Assembly (NCBI GenBank): GCA_905233445.1
Contig: CAJOEP010000016.1
Span: 1 to 52,371 of the forward strand
DNA from: an uncultured Bacteroidales bacterium
GTDB taxonomy: Bacteria; Bacteroidota; Bacteroidia; Bacteroidales; F082
DNA: 52,371 nt
Reading direction: 5' to 3'
A program made the translations under genes and the position numbers. This document shows positions 6,346 to 15,487 of this stretch, in pieces. The notes under the pieces were generated by a model. It saw only the letters and a program-made list of their open reading frames with translations, was not told the DNA's origin and ran no database searches. Numbering within the stretch: position 1 is the stretch's first letter; the number at the start of each line of letters is the position of its first letter.

Positions 6346-7103
6346 GATGGTTTACGCCATTCTTTGAGTGTCATCGTCTCCCCGTCAAACACCGCGTACG
6401 TGTAATCCCAGATCCAGTTCCCAACCACCGTCGTCACAGCGTGCTCGCCTGTTTTGTACTGCATAGGCTTGTGCTGGTGCCCGAACACGAAGAAGTCAAT
6501 CGTCGGGTCTTTTTGCAACTCTGCCATCGCGTATTTATAAAGCCGAGTATTCTCAACCTCATTATAATAATTGCCTTCCGATTCTTTTTTCAGCTTCTTA
6601 ACCCTGTGATTATGAGACCATTTCAATGCGACTCTTATTCCAAAGTCAGGATGGACGTGCCGAAAACACCATTGTAAAAACTTGTTTTCAAAAACACTTT
6701 TCAGGAACTTGTATCCGCCATCACCTTCACCGCGTCCGTCGCCATGCACAAGGAAGAATTTCTTGCCCTTGAGCATCATCACCTCTGGCTCTCTATGTAC
6801 TTGAATACCAATCTCTTCCTGAAGATATGAGAACGTCCATAGGTCGTGGTTGCCGGCAAAAAGATGCACCTGAATTCCGCTGTCAATAAAGTCGGCCAGC
6901 TTGCCTAGCAAACGTACATGTCCGCGGGGAATAACAGTCTTGTATTCGTACCAGAAGTCGAACAAATCGCCCATCAGAAACAATTCTTCACAGTCGTCTT
7001 TAATGGAATCCAGAAACATGAGGAGCATCTTCTCGCGCCTCTGGCTGTCTTCCAAAGTCGGCACTCCGAGATGAAAATCTGTGGCGAAATAAATCTTCTT
7101 CAT
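6342..7103 (-). CDS. lpxH: UDP-2,3-diacylglucosamine diphosphatase LpxH
   Basis: The 253-residue protein is a calcineurin-like phosphoesterase with the motif series TDFHLG, GDLFDFWYEY, AGNHDLW, FLVHGDG and FGHQHKP, which together make the dimanganese site. The residue pattern DFWYEY and the insertion with WSHNHRVKKL are typical of LpxH, which removes UMP from UDP-2,3-diacylglucosamine to give lipid X in lipid A synthesis. It is the last gene of an lpxK-pnp-lpxH cluster, 9 bases after pnp. The lipid A context supports the assignment over other phosphoesterases of this size. Confidence 0.88.
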   Translation of the reverse strand: MKKIYFATDFHLGVPTLEDSQRREKMLLMFLDSIKDDCEELFLMGDLFDFWYEYKTVIPRGHVRLLGKLADFIDSGIQVHLFAGNHDLWTFSYLQEEIGIQVHREPEVMMLKGKKFFLVHGDGRGEGDGGYKFLKSVFENKFLQWCFRHVHPDFGIRVALKWSHNHRVKKLKKESEGNYYNEVENTRLYKYAMAELQKDPTIDFFVFGHQHKPMQYKTGEHAVTTVVGNWIWDYTYAVFDGETMTLKEWRKPS

Positions 7104-7112
7104 TGTTGATTA

Positions 7113-7940
7113 TCAGAACTTTATCTCGTCCAAACGTCTGAGCATCTCTTTCAAAATAGCAGTCATCTTAGGCTCTGCCACGTTGGCCGCGTTGATGACT
7201 TCCTCATGCGTCACCTGCACAGCGATGTCTTTTCCTCCAAGGTCGGTGATGATTGACATTGCAAACACCGGCAAACCGCAGTGGCGCGCGATGATAACCT
7301 CAGGCACTGTTGACATTCCCACGCAGTCGCCGCCGATGATGCGGTAATAGTTGTATTCGGCTGGTGTTTCGTAAGTCGGACCTGTGTCACCGACATAAAC
7401 GCCGTGTTGTACCTGAATTTTCAGCTCATCTGCAATCTTATCCGCGAAAGCGAGCACATTTTTATTGTAAGCCTCGCTCAGTTCTGGGAAACGTGTGCCA
7501 ATCCTGTCGTCATTTTTACCAATCAGTGGGTTCGGCAACAGATTGATGTGGTCGGTGATGAACATGATGTCGCTAACCCTGAAGTCGGGATTGACGCCAC
7601 CACTGGCGTTTGAAAGTACTAACAGCTTGATGCCCATATATTTAAGCACGCGAATAGGGAAGGTGACTTCCTTTGTGCTGTAGCCTTCATAATAGTGGAA
7701 ACGGCCTTGCATTGCCACGACTTTTCTTCCGCTCAAAGTACCCAAAATAAGCTTGCCTTGATGGCCTGCCACTGTGGAAACAGGGAAATTCGGTATGTCT
7801 TTGTATGATATAGTATATTGAGTATCAATAACATTTACCAATCCGCCCAAGCCTGAGCCTAAAACAATACCAACTTCTGGTTCAAAACCATTTGTCTTAG
7901 ATTTTATAAAATCTACTGTCTCAAGAATTTTTTCCAACAT
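7113..7940 (-). CDS. Purine-nucleoside phosphorylase (class I, trimeric type)
   Basis: The 275-residue product shows the class I PNP pattern: GIVLGSGLGGLVN (phosphate loop), VAGHQGKLILGTLSGRKVVAMQGRFHYYEGYS, NASGGVN, DHINLLPNPLIG, GPTYETPAEY, VGMSTVPEVIIARH and FAMSIITDL. It splits guanosine or inosine with phosphate to base and ribose 1-phosphate for salvage. Length fits the trimeric class (about 270-290). Its first codons overlap the end of lpxK by 20 bases, so the genes are likely cotranscribed and translationally coupled. The functional link to lipid A genes is not obvious; the order is simply conserved in many Bacteroidetes. Confidence 0.93.
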   Translation of the reverse strand: MLEKILETVDFIKSKTNGFEPEVGIVLGSGLGGLVNVIDTQYTISYKDIPNFPVSTVAGHQGKLILGTLSGRKVVAMQGRFHYYEGYSTKEVTFPIRVLKYMGIKLLVLSNASGGVNPDFRVSDIMFITDHINLLPNPLIGKNDDRIGTRFPELSEAYNKNVLAFADKIADELKIQVQHGVYVGDTGPTYETPAEYNYYRIIGGDCVGMSTVPEVIIARHCGLPVFAMSIITDLGGKDIAVQVTHEEVINAANVAEPKMTAILKEMLRRLDEIKF

Positions 7941-8970
7941 ATTCTAAAATCAAATTATTAAATGTTTCTTCTTCTTTCTTGTCATTGAAACTAACCTCTA
8001 TCGGGATGATGAAAAGCGGCACGTTTTCAAATCTCTTCAAATATGTCGCTTTTGTCAGTCGCATCAGGTCTTTTTCTGTGGTCACAATGATTTTGTTTTT
8101 GCCAATCACATTGTCATAACCGTCAAGAATCACGTCAACATCAGCGTCTGTAAAGCAATGATGGTCATCATAGTAATTGGTAATCAATGTGTTATATTTC
8201 CTTTTAAGATAATCTTCAAGAGGGTAGGGGTTGGCTATGCCACAAAACAGATAAACCGACTTTATATCCTGCAGATGCGTTTCCTTCGCAGACTTTGTGA
8301 CGGGAGTAAGTGTCTGAAAATTAATGTGTGTGAAGAAAATCTTCTGATGTGGCTTGGCGTCAATCAGACTGATGACATCGCGTTTGTCGTAAGGCAACAA
8401 CACCAACGGCGATTTCGTAACTATGATAATATCGGCGCGGTTTGCCGCATTTTTCACGTCGCGAAGCTTGCCGGCCGGGACAAGCATATCTTTTTTGTAG
8501 ATATTGTAATACTCTGTAAGCAAAATGTTCAACCCCGGCTTGATTTTCCGGTGCTGATACGCGTCGTCAAGGAGAATCACATTCGTGTCCGGCGCAAAAT
8601 CCATCAGATTTTCAACGCCTTCGCAGCGGTTTTCGTCAACGGCTACAAGAATGTCGTTGAATTTCATGTGATATTGAAGCGGCTCGTCGCCGATTTCCTC
8701 ATAGCCGGTGTCGTCTTTGGCCAGAATGTAGCCAGTCGTCATTCTCCCGTAGCCGCGACTTAATACTGCCACATTCATTTTGTCTTTTAAAAGCCTGATA
8801 AGATACTCGGTGTGCGGAGTTTTTCCGGTTCCACCCAAGGCGAGATTGCCAACGCAAATCGTCGGGACACTGAAACTCCTCGATTTCAATATCCCGATGT
8901 CGTACAGCCAATGCCGGACGTTAAGAATTAGCGCATAAAGCCATGCAACAGGTGCTAACAATCTGTTCAT
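7921..8970 (-). CDS. lpxK: Tetraacyldisaccharide 4'-kinase LpxK
   Basis: The 349-residue protein opens with a hydrophobic membrane-associated segment (LLAPVAWLYALILNVRHWLYD) and then VGNLALGGTGKTPHTEYL, the LpxK-specific P-loop. VAVLSRGYGR, GDEPLQYH, VILLDDAYQHRKI and TTEKDLMRL follow in the family order. LpxK phosphorylates the disaccharide 1-phosphate at the 4' position in lipid A synthesis, at the inner face of the inner membrane. It is the first gene of lpxK-pnp-lpxH and lies back to back with the nif3-like gene. Confidence 0.94.
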   Translation of the reverse strand: MNRLLAPVAWLYALILNVRHWLYDIGILKSRSFSVPTICVGNLALGGTGKTPHTEYLIRLLKDKMNVAVLSRGYGRMTTGYILAKDDTGYEEIGDEPLQYHMKFNDILVAVDENRCEGVENLMDFAPDTNVILLDDAYQHRKIKPGLNILLTEYYNIYKKDMLVPAGKLRDVKNAANRADIIIVTKSPLVLLPYDKRDVISLIDAKPHQKIFFTHINFQTLTPVTKSAKETHLQDIKSVYLFCGIANPYPLEDYLKRKYNTLITNYYDDHHCFTDADVDVILDGYDNVIGKNKIIVTTEKDLMRLTKATYLKRFENVPLFIIPIEVSFNDKKEEETFNNLILEYVGKNS

Positions 8971-8995
8971 CAGATGCTTTTTTAATATAAACGTA

Positions 8996-9003
8996 CAAAT
9001 ATA
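8996..9003 (-). promoter_or_regulatory. -7 box TATATTTG of the lpxK cluster
   Basis: Read on the minus strand, 9003 to 8996 is TATATTTG, matching TAnnTTTG, 26 bases before the lpxK ATG at 8970. It lies in the 90-base divergent space between lpxK and the nif3-like gene. Confidence 0.55.
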
Positions 9004-9060
9004 TAAATTATTTTTGATTCACGCGTCATATTTTTTATTATTTTAGCGAAAATTTTTGAA

Positions 9061-9855
9061 ATGTATAAAGTTAGTGAAATTGTAGGCTGCATAACCGATA
9101 TCGCCCCATTGAAATGGCAAGAGTCGTGGGATAATGCAGGAATTCTTGTTGGCGATGCTAATATGCTGATAGACAAGGCTTTAATAACACTGGATGTTAC
9201 AGAGGCAGTCATTGATGAGGCGCTTGAAAAGGGTTTTCATCTGGTAATCAGCCACCATCCTCTGATTTTCCGTCCGCTGAAGCATGTTTTACCGGAAAAC
9301 ACCATCGAGCGCATCATTATTAAAGCGATAAAAAACGATATTGCAATAGCATGTATGCATACTAATCTCGATAATAGCTATCTCGGAGTGAGTAAATGGC
9401 TCGCCGATAGGATTGGACTTAAAAATCTTGAAATTTTGGAGCCGATTGCTACCGAAGATGACGTGGTGACTGGCGGCGGAATGGTCGGAGAGTTCGAAAA
9501 TGCCCTCGATGAGACTGATTTTTTGTGTCTTGTGAAAAAAAATCTTAACGCGAAAGCACTTCGTCATTCCGACTTTTTAGGCAAAAAAATCAAAAAAGTC
9601 GCAGTATGCGGCGGCTCGGGTTTTTTCCTGCTTGATAACGTAAAGCATTGTAACGCAGATGCTTACATCACCGGCGATATAAAATATCATGACTTTTTTG
9701 AAGCCGATGGCAAGCTGCTTGTAGTCGATGCGGGACATTATGAAACAGAACAATTTACAAAAGAATTAATTGCTGATGCTATTATTAAAAAATTTTGTAA
9801 CTTTGCAGTTTCAATTTCGAGCGTGAAAACGAATTCGATAAATTATTTTGTATAA
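9061..9855 (+). CDS. Nif3-like dinuclear metal centre protein (YbgI/Nif3 family)
   Basis: The 264-residue protein has the metal-ligand series of the family: WQESWDNAGILVGD, DVTEAVIDEAL, VISHHPLIFRPLKHV (His-His), CMHTNLDNS, and DAGHYETEQ near the end. The family forms hexameric toroids; the name GTP cyclohydrolase I type 2 is used in databases but the biochemical role is unsettled. Many Bacteroidetes homologues have an inserted PII-like domain and reach about 365 residues; this one is the short form without it. It is followed after 18 bases by the zinc-ribbon coiled-coil gene, a frequent pair in Bacteroidetes. Confidence 0.9.
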   Translation: MYKVSEIVGCITDIAPLKWQESWDNAGILVGDANMLIDKALITLDVTEAVIDEALEKGFHLVISHHPLIFRPLKHVLPENTIERIIIKAIKNDIAIACMHTNLDNSYLGVSKWLADRIGLKNLEILEPIATEDDVVTGGGMVGEFENALDETDFLCLVKKNLNAKALRHSDFLGKKIKKVAVCGGSGFFLLDNVKHCNADAYITGDIKYHDFFEADGKLLVVDAGHYETEQFTKELIADAIIKKFCNFAVSISSVKTNSINYFV

Positions 9856-9873
9856 ATATAAAATTTAACATAA

Positions 9874-10662
9874 ATGGCTGATAATCAGGAAATTAAAATC
9901 AACGAGGAAGAACAGATTGAAATTACCGTTGAAAGAAAATTGGTTGCGCTTTATACCCTGCAACAGATTGATTCTAAGATAGATAGAATTCGCATCGTGC
10001 GCGGCGAGTTGCCGGAAGCAGTTCAGGACCTTGAAGACGAAGTGGCTGGTCTCGAGACCCGTATCAGTCACTATAACGAGGACTTGAAAAAGTTGAACAC
10101 CGATGTCACAAATTACAAGATAAAAATCAAAGAGACACAGGCTTTGATTAAGAAATACGAGGAACAACAGAATCAGGTGCGTAATAGCCGTGAATACGAT
10201 TCCTTGACAAAAGAGACTGAGTATCAATCACTTGAGATTCAGCTCTGCGAAAAAAGAATCAAAGATGCGACAATCAAAATCGATGATATCAAGACTAATC
10301 TTGAAGCTACCGAACAGAAACTCGCCGAACGTAAGAACGACCTTCAGGTGAAACAGTCTGAGCTTCAGTCAATCGTTGAAGAGACTGAAAAGGAAGAGCA
10401 AGATCTGGTCGAGAAGTCAAAGGAAAGCGAAGCTTTGATTGAAGACCGTCTGCTCGCCGCTTACAAGCGTATCAGAAAAGGTGCAAGAAACGGTTTGGCA
10501 GTCGTGAAAATCGAACGTGACGCCTGCGGCGGATGCTTCAACAAAATCCCGCCACAACACCAGCTCGATATCCGCATCCACAAGAAGATTATCGTGTGCG
10601 AATACTGCGGACGTATCTTGGTTGACCAAGACATCATCGACCAGTACAATTCAAAAAACTGA
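9874..10662 (+). CDS. Coiled-coil protein with C-terminal C4 zinc ribbon (DUF164/CT398-like)
   Basis: Residues about 20-200 of 262 are highly charged heptad-rich coiled coil (LQQIDSKIDRIRIVRGEL, EQKLAERKNDLQVKQSEL). The C-terminus has two CxxC knuckles, CGGCFNKIPPQHQ and CEYCGRIL, forming a zinc ribbon with the family's PPQ motif. Relatives include Chlamydia CT398 and Helicobacter HP0958, proteins proposed to bind RNA or sigma-54, and their exact role in Bacteroidetes is not known. It sits right behind the Nif3-like gene. Confidence 0.88.
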   Translation: MADNQEIKINEEEQIEITVERKLVALYTLQQIDSKIDRIRIVRGELPEAVQDLEDEVAGLETRISHYNEDLKKLNTDVTNYKIKIKETQALIKKYEEQQNQVRNSREYDSLTKETEYQSLEIQLCEKRIKDATIKIDDIKTNLEATEQKLAERKNDLQVKQSELQSIVEETEKEEQDLVEKSKESEALIEDRLLAAYKRIRKGARNGLAVVKIERDACGGCFNKIPPQHQLDIRIHKKIIVCEYCGRILVDQDIIDQYNSKN

Positions 10663-10667
10663 TTCTA

Positions 10668-12152
10668 TCAGTCTAATCTGAATTTTAAAGAGATGACCAC
10701 CTGATTGTTGTTGGTCGTCTCTTTTACTTTTGTGTCGTCAATAGCCCAATCGCCTCCGGATGCGATGTAATAGGCTGGAGATGATGAATATAGCGCGTAT
10801 AGGTCATAGGAATTTTTGCGCTGACTGAAGACGTATGCCGCGTCAATGGTGAACTTATGGTATGTGTAGCCCAATCCGCAGGAATAAGACGTTGTCCTCA
10901 AAGCTTCTTTTCCGAAACCGAACGGGCTGCCGTAAATTGCGTAACCTGCTCTGAAGGCGAGTGTCTGCCATCTCCACTCCGTACCTATTCTGATGTTAGA
11001 AGTGCCGGTGTATTTTTCTTTGATGAAATCGTTGAGGTAGTTGTAGTCGTAGTCATAACTCGATGCACGCATCTTGCTGTAATCGACGTATTCATAGTCG
11101 CCTGTTATCATTCCGAAGTTTCCGAAAATAAAGGCGGCGCTGGCGTTGAAGCGCAAAGGCGTTGTCAAAGTGTATGAATATGCTCCTGTTGGTGAAGTGT
11201 ACGAATATGCCCCATCGCTGAACGCCGAATTGGTCTCAGTGAACCAGCTTTCGGTGACTTTATATAAGTAAGGTGTGTGTATAGACGCACCAATCCTGAC
11301 CCATTTGGCGGGATATAAAATAGCTCCTATTTTTGCGTTGATACCCCAGCCTGAGTTGACGATTTTTTCAGTCTGACTCCAGCTCCTGAAGCTTTGGCCA
11401 GACGTGAGGTTGTTTTCCTTGTATTCGCGTGTCGCCGACCTGTCGAAATACGGGATGTTTACCGATACTCCTAAAAAGAACCTCTCGTTGAAGTTTAATC
11501 CTGATGCAAAGCTGAACTCGCGCGACATGCCGCGTTTGCTCAGCCCGTATTGTTGGTTCAATCCTCCTTGAGGTACAGGGCTGCCACACGAGCCGTCGTC
11601 ATAGAAATCAAGCAAATAAGTCTCCCAGAGCGGGAACATGTTGTTTGGAGAAAAATCCTCCAATTCGTAATCGTTGGTGATATTGTTGTCCTCAATCTCG
11701 GCAAGATAAGCGTCGATTAAAGATGTGTTAGGATTATCGCCATTAACAAACGAGTTTTGCGTGTAATTGTTCAAGGTGTTGATTCCCAACGCAAAGCTGA
11801 CAGTTTTCAAGGTTCCGTCGTTGATGTCTTGGGTCCAGGTGAGACCGATGTTGTGAGTCGGCATTCTGAATGCGCGGTCTGAGCTGCTTTTACCCATGTA
11901 GGTTGAATTAGTGCCAGAGGCGTTGATACCCAGAGTGTATATAAATGAGGCTTTTCTGAACATGCCGAGGCCTGCTGGGTTTATTGCCATTGATGAGAAG
12001 TCGGAGCCGACTGCACCCATTGCATTGCCCATAGCGGCACTCTTGGCCGTCCCTTGAATTATGACTGATGAGAAATCGAATAAATCGGTATCCTCCTGTG
12101 CCTTCGCAAAGAACGGAAGTAATATCATTATGATTAACAAGTGCTTTTTCAT
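10668..12152 (-). CDS. FadL/OMPP1-type outer membrane protein
   Basis: The 494-residue protein has a signal peptide (MKKHLLIIMILLPFFAKAQ) and then an N-terminal region (GTAKSAAMGNAMGAVGSDFSS, NPAGLGMF) matching the plug region of FadL-like transporters of Bacteroidetes. The rest alternates aromatic and polar residues as amphipathic beta-strands, and ends in NNQVVISLKFRLD with a terminal beta-signal-like strand. FadL relatives carry hydrophobic compounds across the outer membrane; the substrate here is unknown. The stop lies only 5 bases from the stop of the convergent zinc-ribbon gene. The small gap to the upstream lipoprotein gene (41 bases) suggests cotranscription. Confidence 0.85.
   Translation of the reverse strand: MKKHLLIIMILLPFFAKAQEDTDLFDFSSVIIQGTAKSAAMGNAMGAVGSDFSSMAINPAGLGMFRKASFIYTLGINASGTNSTYMGKSSSDRAFRMPTHNIGLTWTQDINDGTLKTVSFALGINTLNNYTQNSFVNGDNPNTSLIDAYLAEIEDNNITNDYELEDFSPNNMFPLWETYLLDFYDDGSCGSPVPQGGLNQQYGLSKRGMSREFSFASGLNFNERFFLGVSVNIPYFDRSATREYKENNLTSGQSFRSWSQTEKIVNSGWGINAKIGAILYPAKWVRIGASIHTPYLYKVTESWFTETNSAFSDGAYSYTSPTGAYSYTLTTPLRFNASAAFIFGNFGMITGDYEYVDYSKMRASSYDYDYNYLNDFIKEKYTGTSNIRIGTEWRWQTLAFRAGYAIYGSPFGFGKEALRTTSYSCGLGYTYHKFTIDAAYVFSQRKNSYDLYALYSSSPAYYIASGGDWAIDDTKVKETTNNNQVVISLKFRLD
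10687..10728 (+). terminator. Terminator hairpin inside the end of the convergent OMP gene
   Basis: AAAGAGATGACC (10687-10698) pairs with GGTCGTCTCTTT (10713-10724; one G-T wobble), followed by a T-rich run. It would end the nif3/zinc-ribbon transcript, yet it lies within the last codons of the convergent outer membrane protein gene. Confidence 0.65.
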
Positions 12153-12193
12153 ATCGGAAACATTTTTATTGTTGTTCGTCGTTCTGTTAAGAA

Positions 12194-13111
12194 CTATCTT
12201 CTGCCACCACCGCTTCTAGTGCCGCCGCCACTTCTAACACCGCCGGTCGTGCCGGTGTTTCTCGGTGCTGGAGTTCCAGAGTTTCTCGGTGCTAGAGTTC
12301 CAGAGTTTCTCACTGCTGGAGTCCCTGTTGTTCTTGGAGTTGTAGTTGTTCTTTTTACGGTGTTGCCGTTAGGACGCACGTATTCCGAATGCGGCTTGCG
12401 TGGTTGAACCGTCCTGGTGTTGGTGGCTGGTCTTGTGACAGATTTTGTCGTTGTAGTGCCTGCTGGGCGTCTCGTAGTTGTAGTTGTTCGAGTTGTAGTT
12501 GTTCGAGTTGTATTTGTTGTCGTTGTTCTTGTTCTTGTTGTGGACTTTGGTCTCACAGTATTGCCTGCAGCACGACGGCCTGTGTTGGTGTAAAAACCAT
12601 TGCCGTGATGTATGACTCCATGATGGCTGTTGTTTGTTTTGCCTGAAAAATATGGATAATACGGATGATATGGATGATACGGATGGTAAGGATGGTAAGG
12701 ATGATGAGGATAGAAACCGGCATATGCCCAATATGGTCTGTAATACGGATACCAATAAGGATCCCAGCCATAATAATAGGTGTATGGCCAGCCGTAGTAG
12801 AATCCTAAGCCGAAACCAGCGCCGAGTTCAATAGTCACTCGTGTTTCGGGTTCTTCTTCGACAATGTAAACTGTGTCAACGACTCTCTCGATGGTGTCGA
12901 TGGCTGTGTATTCGGTATGGATATCTTCAGATACGCTGTTTACCATGTTAGCGTCAAAATATCCGTAATTTGAGGTTACCAAAACTCTGTCGTATGGCGT
13001 TTTTGTGTCGAATGGTGAGTAATACGCGTCATCGTTGATAACGTTATTGCTTGAGGCACAGGCAGTTAACAATGTTGCTGCGGCTGCGATGATGATGATA
13101 ATCCGTTTCAT
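12194..13111 (-). CDS. Low-complexity lipoprotein with HPY and Thr/Arg repeats
   Basis: The 305-residue protein has a lipoprotein signal (MKRIIIIIAAAATLLTAC, lipid-modified Cys18). After a short globular part it has an aromatic Gly-rich stretch (LGFYYGWPYTYYYGWDPYW), five HPY units at about 136-152, a His/Gly stretch, a long Thr/Arg-rich part and several PRNSGTP-type units at the end. The C-terminus (GGGTRSGGGRR) is basic and flexible. Low-complexity, basic, Tyr-rich lipoproteins of this kind occur in Bacteroidetes, but no function is known to me. It is probably anchored in the outer membrane and cotranscribed with the FadL-like gene downstream. Confidence 0.75.
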   Translation of the reverse strand: MKRIIIIIAAAATLLTACASSNNVINDDAYYSPFDTKTPYDRVLVTSNYGYFDANMVNSVSEDIHTEYTAIDTIERVVDTVYIVEEEPETRVTIELGAGFGLGFYYGWPYTYYYGWDPYWYPYYRPYWAYAGFYPHHPYHPYHPYHPYHPYYPYFSGKTNNSHHGVIHHGNGFYTNTGRRAAGNTVRPKSTTRTRTTTTNTTRTTTTRTTTTTRRPAGTTTTKSVTRPATNTRTVQPRKPHSEYVRPNGNTVKRTTTTPRTTGTPAVRNSGTLAPRNSGTPAPRNTGTTGGVRSGGGTRSGGGRR

Positions 13112-13150
13112 AATTATTCACTTTTTATTTATACATTGCAAAATTTTTTG

Positions 13151-13158
13151 TAATTTTG
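13151..13158 (+). promoter_or_regulatory. -7 box TAATTTTG of proS
   Basis: TAATTTTG fits TAnnTTTG and lies 41 bases ahead of the proS ATG (13200), in the 88-base divergent spacer. Confidence 0.55.
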
Positions 13159-13199
13159 CACACTGAAATACTAACAAAAATCGTACCAAACTTTTAAAA

Positions 13200-14672
13200 A
13201 TGGCAAAAGAAATTACAACACGTCAAGAAAATTATTCACAGTGGTATAATGATATAGTGAATAAAGCAGAGTTGGCGGAGGGTTCCGCAGTGAGAGGTTG
13301 TATGGTGATAAAGCCTTACGGATATGCTATTTGGGAGTTCATGCATGACGCTCTCGACAAGATGTTTAAGGACACGGGTCACGTCAATGCATATTTCCCG
13401 CTTTTCATCCCGAAAAGTTTCTTCAGCAAGGAAGCGAGCCACGTTGAAGGTTTCGCTAAGGAATGCGCCGTCGTTACGCATTACCGCCTGATGAAAAACC
13501 CAGACGGACCAGGTGTTGTCGTCGATCCTGAGGCAAAACTGGAAGAAGAGTTGATAGTTCGTCCTACATCAGAGACCATCATTTGGGACACATATAGAAA
13601 CTGGATTAAGAGCTATCGCGACCTCCCGATTTTGTGCAACCAGTGGGCTAACGTGGTGCGCTGGGAGATGCGTACTCGTTTGTTCCTTCGTACCGCTGAG
13701 TTCCTGTGGCAGGAAGGTCATACCGCTCACGCCACAAAGGAAGAGGCTATGGCTGAAGCTGAGAAAATGCTCACCGTTTACGCTGATTTTGCTGAGAAAT
13801 ACATGGCTGTTCCGGTCATCCGCGGCATTAAGTCGGCTAACGAGCGTTTCGCAGGCGCTGTCGAGACATTCTGCATCGAGGCAATGATGCAGGACGGCAA
13901 GGCATTGCAGGCCGGTACCTCACACTTCCTCGGTCAGAACTTCGCTAAGGCTTTCGACGTGAAGTATCTTAATAAGGAGAATAAACTCGAATACGTCTGG
14001 GCTACATCATGGGGTGTTTCAACTCGTTTGATGGGTGCTTTGATCATGGCTCACTCTGATGATAACGGACTCGTTTTGCCTCCAAAGGTTGCTCCAATCG
14101 AGGTGGTTATCGTTCCTATCTACAAGACCGACGACCAGCAGCAGGCCGTTCTCGACTACTGCTCAAAGATGAAGCAACGTCTTGAAGCTAAAGGACTTAG
14201 AGTGAAATTCGACGACCGCGACACTCAGAAACCTGGCTTTAAATTCGCTGAATGGGAGATGAAGGGCGTTCCGGTACGTCTTGCAGCAGGTCCACGCGAT
14301 GTTGAGAACCAGACAGTTGAGATCGCTCGCCGCGATACTTTGACAAAACAGTCGATTTCAGAGGCTGAGATGGAAGACCACATCCTTGGTTTGCTCGATG
14401 AGATTCAGGATAGCTTATACAACAGAGCTCTTGAATATCGCAAGGCCAACACACACCGTGTCGATACTTGGGATGAGTTCAAACAGGTTATCGAGAACGG
14501 CGGATTCGCATACGCACACTGGGATGGCACAACAGAGACGGAACTCGCCATCAAGGAAGAGACAAAAGCTACGTTACGTTGCATCCCATTGGATGACGAC
14601 TACGAAGACGGAGTCGACGTACTCTCTGGAAAACCTTCAAAGAGAAGAGTTATATTCGCCAAGGCTTATTAA
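13200..14672 (+). CDS. proS: Prolyl-tRNA synthetase (archaeal/eukaryotic-type ProRS)
   Basis: The 490-residue enzyme charges tRNA-Pro. Class II motifs are visible: motif 1 [15 protein letters not shown], motif 2 around [25 protein letters not shown], and motif 3 around [18 protein letters not shown]. The order [23 protein letters not shown] and the short length without the bacterial insertion (INS) domain mark the archaeal/eukaryote-like (type 3) form found in Bacteroidetes. The C-terminal part ([18 protein letters not shown]) is the anticodon-binding domain, ending in Tyr as often in this class. Confidence 0.97.
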   Translation: MAKEITTRQENYSQWYNDIVNKAELAEGSAVRGCMVIKPYGYAIWEFMHDALDKMFKDTGHVNAYFPLFIPKSFFSKEASHVEGFAKECAVVTHYRLMKNPDGPGVVVDPEAKLEEELIVRPTSETIIWDTYRNWIKSYRDLPILCNQWANVVRWEMRTRLFLRTAEFLWQEGHTAHATKEEAMAEAEKMLTVYADFAEKYMAVPVIRGIKSANERFAGAVETFCIEAMMQDGKALQAGTSHFLGQNFAKAFDVKYLNKENKLEYVWATSWGVSTRLMGALIMAHSDDNGLVLPPKVAPIEVVIVPIYKTDDQQQAVLDYCSKMKQRLEAKGLRVKFDDRDTQKPGFKFAEWEMKGVPVRLAAGPRDVENQTVEIARRDTLTKQSISEAEMEDHILGLLDEIQDSLYNRALEYRKANTHRVDTWDEFKQVIENGGFAYAHWDGTTETELAIKEETKATLRCIPLDDDYEDGVDVLSGKPSKRRVIFAKAY

Positions 14673-14673
14673 T

Positions 14674-14720
14674 AAGGATAAGAAGGATACGTTTATCAGC
14701 ATAGCGCTTATCCTTTTTAT
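14674..14720 (+). terminator. Terminator after proS
   Basis: AAGGATAAG (14674-14682) pairs with CTTATCCTT (14707-14715) and is followed by TTTATCTTTC. The left arm is part of a GGATAAGAA-type short repeat, also seen at the end of mazG (17483-17520). Confidence 0.65.
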
Positions 14721-14733
14721 CTTTCGTATCTTT

Positions 14734-15486
14734 TTAAAGTGGAAGTAGTTGCCCTCTGGCAAATTCCCCATAGGTGACTTGGATGCTATCCGGGTCACCT
14801 TTATAATATATGTTTCCTAAGTGGGTGATGCGGGCGTTTATCATTCCGCTCGCATTGATGTAACAGTCTGTCTGGGCGTGATTGGCGATATCAACATATT
14901 GTGCTTCATAGTTTAAGGCGTCAATGATACCGTAACTTTTTTTGTGAATAGACAGATTTTTGTTGTTTTCACCGTGTAAGGTCAGTCGACTTGATCCGAA
15001 TCCGTAAATAACTCGGAAATCAGCGCAATCGTTGATGTTAAGATCTATGTCGCCGCAACCGTCGTCAACTTCAATGGTGTAATATTCATTAGCATTTAAT
15101 GGACCTGTGAAGTTGTTTTCTGTAGTCAAAGCGCCAGAAGCTGAGAAAACGAGCTTTTTAATGTCTTTGAAGTACAGAGTTGCACTTGTTTCATAATCGT
15201 ATGGTCTTATCCAGTTTAAAGTTGTTGTGTTTTTAAGAGTTAATACGCCGCAACTAACATCGGATGTGATGTTGTCGATTATGTTTTTGCCTGTTGTAAT
15301 TACGATATAGCATGTGTCGGAACGAACCAGCGATATCTTAACATTGTCAAAGATTCTAACTTCATTGAAGTCGGAAAGCTCTCTCGTTTGTGTAACGATT
15401 GGACCGACAGTAAGAGGCGCTTTCTTGCATGCTGAAAATGTTGCAAGAAAACATAATGCCATTATTATCAATATTTTATGTTTCAT
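14734..15486 (-). CDS. GIN-domain (DUF2807) lipoprotein
   Basis: The 250-residue protein has a lipoprotein signal with the lipobox in ATFSACKKAP (Cys20). The remainder is a right-handed beta-helix-like GIN domain (the putative autotransporter adhesin head family, DUF2807), with the common opening RELSDFNEVRIFDNVKISLV and repeated short strands (ATLYFKDIKKLVFSASG, LTLHGENNKNLSIHKKS). Such lipoproteins are frequent in Bacteroidetes; their role is unknown. It lies directly downstream of the PagL-like gene with 1 base between the stop and the start, so the two form an operon. Confidence 0.8.
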   Translation of the reverse strand: MKHKILIIMALCFLATFSACKKAPLTVGPIVTQTRELSDFNEVRIFDNVKISLVRSDTCYIVITTGKNIIDNITSDVSCGVLTLKNTTTLNWIRPYDYETSATLYFKDIKKLVFSASGALTTENNFTGPLNANEYYTIEVDDGCGDIDLNINDCADFRVIYGFGSSRLTLHGENNKNLSIHKKSYGIIDALNYEAQYVDIANHAQTDCYINASGMINARITHLGNIYYKGDPDSIQVTYGEFARGQLLPL

Positions 15487-15487
15487 G

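Noticed and set aside
12141..12407. Plus-strand reading frame with Pro/Val-rich product opposite the lipoprotein
   Set aside because: It is an antisense shadow of repeats in the minus-strand gene; no promoter or known domain.
12635..12700. Short tandem GGATGATACGGATGGTAAGG-like run as a CRISPR or minisatellite
   Set aside because: It is the DNA for the HPY units of the lipoprotein, in frame, without spacers.
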